From Thiocystis violascens DSM 198 (lineage in GTDB: Bacteria; Pseudomonadota; Gammaproteobacteria; Chromatiales; Chromatiaceae), in contig NC_018012.1 of assembly GCF_000227745.2 (NCBI RefSeq), positions 124,001 through 188,000 of the forward strand: a stretch of 64,000 nt of DNA. Reading direction: 5' to 3'. The notes under the pieces are model-generated. The model was not told where the DNA came from and did no database searches. It saw only the letters and a program-made list of their open reading frames with translations. How positions within the stretch are numbered: the stretch's first letter is position 1; every line of letters starts with the position of its first letter. Below, piece by piece: positions 60,331 through 64,000 of the stretch. The position numbers were made by a program, and so were the translations under genes.

Positions 60331-62511
60331 TCACGGCACCGCCACCTCATGAAACGGCCGGTCGGAAATCAGAAAGACATGGGTTCGCTCGCCCGGCGCG
60401 AGCGTCGGGGTCTGCGCCGCCGCCGCGAGCCACTGGCCCTTGAAGCGCCGTTCGTCCAGGGTATTGGTGAGCGTCCCGCGGTTGCGCGCCACCACGGCCG
60501 TCACAAAGAGCCCGCCGTCGCGCCAGCCGCGCTTGGGCGTCGCCTCCACCGTCGCGTCGGCGACCAGATGGAAGGGACGGTTGTTGGTCAGTTGCACGTT
60601 CTCCACATTGGCATGCGCGCGCTGCAACAGGCGCGGCGAACGGATGCGCTCGGCCGCGAAGCGGGTCAGGGCGAGATAGGCGGGCTCGCGCGCCGAGCGC
60701 GGCGCGATCGGCTCGGGCGCGGCGGCGCGGATCGCCGCGTTGTCGACCCGGCCGCGCGCGTTGCGCGAGCGGGTGCGCTCCAGCCGGTCGAGATAGACAT
60801 CGATCTCGCTCGGCGTCCGCGCCACATCCCCCAGCCGATGCCGCGACACCGCCTCCGCCTCCTCGGGCGTGCTGAAGACGTGCGGCGTGATCAGCAGGAT
60901 GAGCTGCTCGCGCTTTTTGGTGCGATCCACCTGCTTGAAGAGCGCGCCCAGCATGGGCACGTCGCCGAGCACCGGTACCTTGCGCTCGCCATTGGACGTG
61001 GTTTCGGTGATCATGCCGCCCACTACCACCGCCAGCCCGTCCTTGGCCATCGCCGTGCCCTCCATGGTCGAGATGTCGACCGTATCGATGGCGACCTGGG
61101 TCACCGCGCCACCGGCCACGACCGGGATCATGCCGCCGTCGGTTTTGATTCGCGATGCCTCCTGGAGCATCCGCATCACCACCGTGCGGTCGGCGTTGAT
61201 GCTGGGCAGGATGGTCAGGGTGTTGCCGACCTCCACCGTCTCCGTCTCGGGAACCGGCGTCGTGATGAAGGTGTTGCCGACGCCCCCCGAGCCCGCCGAG
61301 GTCGAGGTCTGGGCCGTGAAGCCCGTGGTCAGCACCGCCTGCTCGCCGATAAAGATCTTAGCCGGGCGGTTATTGGCCGCCAGCAGCAGGGGCGTGGCCA
61401 GGATGTTCACCCGTCCGTCGCGCTCCATCAGCTGCAGGCGCGCGCGCACCTTGTCGTTCATCGCCTGAAAAACGAAGGTACTGCCTGCCATGAGCGAACT
61501 ATTGACCGATCCGATCGTTCCCTCCGAGCCAAGCGCTGATTCCGGCGAGAGCGGATTCGGCGGCTGTCCGTCGTTGGGCCCGGTGAGTTTCACCTCGCTC
61601 CCGAAGCTGAAATCGAAGGCGTACTGAAACTCGTCGTCCAGGGTCACCGAGAGCACCTTCATCTCCAGCAGCACCTGCGGCGTCGGGCGGTCGGACTCGG
61701 CGACCAGGCGACGGATCTCGACCATCGCCTGCTCGTCAGAGGTGCGCGCGAACAACTGGTTGTGCTCGCGGTTGATCGCCAGGTAGATAGGCGACTGGCT
61801 TTCCTGTTTGCGCACCTTGATGATCGTCTCCTCGGAGAGCATCAGCGGATCCTCACCGGGGGCCAGCTTGGTTTGCTCAAGCCGCTGAATCTGATCCTGA
61901 GTCATGCCTTGCAGGGTTTCGTCGACGGAAGCCTTGCGCCCGGAGCCCCGCCCCTGGCTGGTATTCCGCCCGCGCGAGCCGCCGCGCCCGCGCCCGCTCG
62001 TCGAGTTGGAAAACTCCGCGTTCAGGGTGGCGCCTGGCAGATCCAGATCGTCGTTCGAGTTGTCCACGTCGAGACTCACCCGATCCTCGCCGAACATGGC
62101 CTGGACGGTGTTCGCCACCTTCAGCACATTCTGAAACTTGAGCGTGAAGACCTCGGTCTTTTCCTCGCGAAAGACGGTGATGTCCCGGAAGTACTCTTCC
62201 GTGGTCATCACCAGATAGACCCCGGTCTTGTCGTTGAAGCGGTACCAGAGACCCGCCACCCGGGCGATGCTGTCGATCGCCTCGCGCACCGTGAGCGCGC
62301 GCAAAAAGAGGGTGAAGCGCCGCCCTCCGGCCTCCCGCGTCGCCACGATGTTGACGCCGGTCTGCTCGGCGATGACGCGGATCGCGTCCTGCACGCTGGC
62401 ATCGCTGAACTCGATCTCGCGCAGCGGCATGGTCACGTCGCTCGCCGCGGAGTGCGCCGGAGCGACCGCGCACAGGCTCAGACAGGCAATGAAAAAAAGC
62501 AGATGTCTCAT
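60331..62511 (-). CDS. Secretin (GspD/PilQ superfamily) with C-terminal extension
   Basis: This is a 726-residue protein from the ATG at 62511. Signal LLFFIACLSLCAVAPAHS; N-domains with VQDAIRVIAEQTGVNIVA and VFTLKFQNVLKVANTVQ; a Gly/Arg/Ser linker (GRGRGGSRGRNTSQGRG); the secretin barrel with VLLEMKVLSVTLDDEFQYAF, NILATPLLLAANNRPAKIF and VPVLGDVPMLGALFK. Another 170 residues follow the usual secretin end, containing LQRAHANVENVQLTNNRPF and WRDGGLFVTAVVARNR. It forms the outer-membrane gate of a type II/IV pilus-like machine with the following two genes. Confidence 0.88.
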   Translation of the reverse strand: MRHLLFFIACLSLCAVAPAHSAASDVTMPLREIEFSDASVQDAIRVIAEQTGVNIVATREAGGRRFTLFLRALTVREAIDSIARVAGLWYRFNDKTGVYLVMTTEEYFRDITVFREEKTEVFTLKFQNVLKVANTVQAMFGEDRVSLDVDNSNDDLDLPGATLNAEFSNSTSGRGRGGSRGRNTSQGRGSGRKASVDETLQGMTQDQIQRLEQTKLAPGEDPLMLSEETIIKVRKQESQSPIYLAINREHNQLFARTSDEQAMVEIRRLVAESDRPTPQVLLEMKVLSVTLDDEFQYAFDFSFGSEVKLTGPNDGQPPNPLSPESALGSEGTIGSVNSSLMAGSTFVFQAMNDKVRARLQLMERDGRVNILATPLLLAANNRPAKIFIGEQAVLTTGFTAQTSTSAGSGGVGNTFITTPVPETETVEVGNTLTILPSINADRTVVMRMLQEASRIKTDGGMIPVVAGGAVTQVAIDTVDISTMEGTAMAKDGLAVVVGGMITETTSNGERKVPVLGDVPMLGALFKQVDRTKKREQLILLITPHVFSTPEEAEAVSRHRLGDVARTPSEIDVYLDRLERTRSRNARGRVDNAAIRAAAPEPIAPRSAREPAYLALTRFAAERIRSPRLLQRAHANVENVQLTNNRPFHLVADATVEATPKRGWRDGGLFVTAVVARNRGTLTNTLDERRFKGQWLAAAAQTPTLAPGERTHVFLISDRPFHEVAVP

Positions 62512-62607
62512 GGATTCCGGTTGTCCTGAACCGCGCCCCGCGCGGTATTGTTTGTTGGATTGGCTCGGCCAACGGCCGCCTCCGCGACCCTCGGAGCGGG
62601 GCACCGT

Positions 62608-62664
62608 CATTCAGTGAAGCCGTTCGTGGTTCGAGGGCCTCACCACGAACGGCTTCACTGAATG
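62608..62664. repeat. CCGTTCGTGGT palindrome with direct-repeat flanks
   Basis: CATTCAGTGAAGCCGTTCG.. pairs perfectly with ..CGAACGGCTTCACTGAATG. The direct repeat TCGGAGCGGG occurs on both sides (62591-62600 and 62671-62680), suggestive of a duplicated insertion target. Confidence 0.85.
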
Positions 62665-62788
62665 GCAGTGTCGGAGCGGGCGCGGTTTCGCGGTAGCGAT
62701 AAACCGCCAACCCTGATCCTTCGGGATTTCTGAGGGATGCCTCACAGATGTTCCGATCATGGATGACGCCCCCTAAGCGATCTCCCCA

Positions 62789-62815
62789 TTGCCCCTTGCC
62801 CCTTGCCCCTTGCTC
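62789..62815. repeat. TTGCCCC short tandem repeat
   Basis: Three to four units of TTGCCCC lie just after the stop of the GspC/PilP-like gene. It is a slippage-prone tract with no evident role. Confidence 0.7.
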
Positions 62816-62825
62816 CCTGCCCCTC

Positions 62826-63284
62826 TCACCGAACAAGAATGACCTGCCGCATGGAGCCGACCTCGACCTCGATCTGCATCCGGTCGATGCGCTTGACCCG
62901 GATCACCGCGTTCGGAGAGGCCACGTTGATACCGATGGTGTCGCCCTCGCGCACCACATGCGTGCCCACCCCCTGCACCTCCAGCAGCGCCGCCTTGTTG
63001 CCGTTCTGGAGCATCACCATGCCCTTCAGCTTCATCTTGGGCGCCGGGGCGTTGCCCTCGGCATTCTGGAAGCCTACCTTGGCCTCGCTGTCGCTGAAGC
63101 GCTTGAGGATGGGCGCCGTCAGATCGAAGGGATTGCGCGCGTCGCCGCGATAACCGGGCCGGTCGGCCGTCTGCGCCCGGACACCGCTCCACTGGGGCGC
63201 GGCCAGCAGGACCGCCAGGATCGCCGCCGCGGACGGCAGAACGCGCGCGCGGCGGCGCGCGCGCTGGACCTCATGAAGCTGCAT
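62826..63284 (-). CDS. GspC/PilP-like pilus or secretion assembly protein
   Basis: This 152-residue protein has an N-terminal membrane anchor (VLPSAAAILAVLLAAPQW), a linker with RNPFDL, and a homology-region-like beta domain (KLKGMVMLQNGNKAALLEVQ then HVVREGDTIGINV and a final VKRIDRMQIEVEV). GspC and PilP connect the inner-membrane platform to secretin N-domains. It lies between secretin and GspF-like genes, matching that role. GGAG precedes the ATG at 63284. Confidence 0.7.
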   Translation of the reverse strand: MQLHEVQRARRRARVLPSAAAILAVLLAAPQWSGVRAQTADRPGYRGDARNPFDLTAPILKRFSDSEAKVGFQNAEGNAPAPKMKLKGMVMLQNGNKAALLEVQGVGTHVVREGDTIGINVASPNAVIRVKRIDRMQIEVEVGSMRQVILVR

Positions 63285-63304
63285 GCGAACGTTTAACTCC
63301 TGCA

Positions 63305-64000
63305 CTATTTCGTCGAGACCTTCAGCGCCGCCTGGAAGAAGGCCAGATACACCGTCCCCACCATGCCGCCCACGATCAGAATCATCACCGGCTCGACCCA
63401 GGCCGCCATCACCTTGACGCGCGCCTGCAAGTCCTTGCGGTAGTAATCGGCCAGCGACTGCATCACCGCCTCCAGCTCGCCGCTGCGCTCGCCGATGGCG
63501 GCCATGTGCCGCACCAGCGGCGGCATCACCTTCGCCCGCAGCGCGATCGACAGCGGCTGCCCGCCCAGGATGCGCTCGCCGGCCTGCTCGAAGGCATCGG
63601 CAAAGGCTTGATTGCCGATCACCCCGGCGGCGATCGAGAGGCTCTGCAACAGCGTGATGCCGCTGCGCAACTGCATCGCCAGCATCGAGGCCGCCTGACC
63701 CAGCGACGCCGAGCGCAGGGTGCCGCCCACCACCGGGATCTTCAGCATCAGACCGTCGATGACCCGCTTGCCGCCCTTGGTCGTGTAGGACGCCAGCGCC
63801 GCGAAGATGAAAAGCCCCACGCCGCCGCCGAAGATCGCGCCCCAATCCTGGAACCAGCCCGCCAGATCCATCAGGAACTGCGTCACCGGCGGCAGTTCCA
63901 CCCCGCGCGCGCCGAGAAACACCGCGAAGCGCGGGATGACCCAGCCGACCAGCGCCGCCGACACCCCCACCGCCACCAGGAACACCAGGCTCGGATAGGT
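63305..64000 (-). CDS. GspF/PilC-type inner-membrane platform protein, partial
   Basis: The gene runs off the window end (coding continues through 64000). Visible C-terminal 231 residues: helix FLVAVGVSAALVGWVIPRF, the second F domain LRSASLGQAASMLAMQLRSG, the conserved MPPLVRHMAAIGERSGELE, and a final helix VEPVMILIVGGMVGTVYLAF. This protein forms the platform that couples the assembly ATPase to pseudopilus growth. Confidence 0.9.
   Translation of the reverse strand, partial: TYPSLVFLVAVGVSAALVGWVIPRFAVFLGARGVELPPVTQFLMDLAGWFQDWGAIFGGGVGLFIFAALASYTTKGGKRVIDGLMLKIPVVGGTLRSASLGQAASMLAMQLRSGITLLQSLSIAAGVIGNQAFADAFEQAGERILGGQPLSIALRAKVMPPLVRHMAAIGERSGELEAVMQSLADYYRKDLQARVKVMAAWVEPVMILIVGGMVGTVYLAFFQAALKVSTK

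Noticed and set aside
60349-61539. 396-codon plus-strand frame over the secretin
   Set aside because: Composition is that of an antisense shadow (Arg/His/Gly-rich); the secretin motifs are unmistakable.

Overview
The window is mostly GC-rich, gammaproteobacterial-looking DNA, probably from a purple sulfur bacterium of the Chromatiaceae or a close relative. That placement is inferred from gene content (Wzm/Wzt export, MoxR/DUF58/transglutaminase operon, imelysin/DUF1111/DUF1513 genes, DamX-like SPOR protein, type II secretion-type genes) and from many dispersed palindromic repeats. No rRNA, tRNA or CRISPR array was recognised. All family calls come from reading translated motifs; no database search was run.

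Layout. 0-2 kb: a Fur regulator, a broken flavodoxin with a Fur-box-like site, and a pseudopilin-like protein. 2.2-24 kb: a large surface-polysaccharide locus with an ABC export pair (wzm, wzt) split by a small toxin-antitoxin insertion, then methyltransferase, glycosyltransferases, two proteins of the HAD-linked COG5610 type, a GlfT1-like GT2, a eukaryotic-type UDP-galactopyranose mutase, more glycosyltransferases and a TMTC-like membrane/TPR protein. Base composition drops sharply inside wzt (about 5.65 kb) and recovers by about 13.5 kb, as expected for an exchanged O-antigen or capsule cassette. 24.4-29.3 kb: a Rid-fold protein, an imelysin-like protein, a di-haem DUF1111 oxidoreductase and a small lipoprotein cytochrome c.

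29.4-35.1 kb is an accessory region with three insertion sequences whose target duplications can be read exactly: IS5-type (TAA), ISAs1-type (CTTCTTGAGG, splitting an unknown gene) and IS1-type (AATTCCTG, splitting a phospholipase D-like gene). 35.1-40.9 kb: a truncated DUF4129 gene, then moxR, DUF58, a TgpA-type transglutaminase and an FTR1-type iron permease in overlapping order. 43-49.5 kb is a second accessory region: HNH-like, DUF2971 and an intact second copy of the PLD-like gene, YceI plus cytochrome b561, and a TIR-like (PF10137/Cap12-type) gene split by an IS4-type element with a 5-bp duplication. 49.5-55.9 kb: lytic transglycosylase, NERD nuclease-like protein, SPOR protein, a frameshifted flavodoxin and a broken higBA module. 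56.2-60.1 kb: a second iron-type cluster (DUF1513, two imelysins, lipoprotein), one imelysin carrying an in-frame TAG. 60.3-64 kb: secretin, GspC/PilP-like and GspF-like genes running off the end.

The recurring themes are extracellular glycan synthesis with probable galactofuranose, iron handling (Fur, flavodoxins, imelysins, FTR1), and heavy erosion by insertion sequences and palindromic repeats. The most unusual observations are the eukaryotic-type UGM beside a GlfT1-like transferase, the paired COG5610-type proteins, and the palindrome family whose outer arms differ between loci yet always remain self-complementary.
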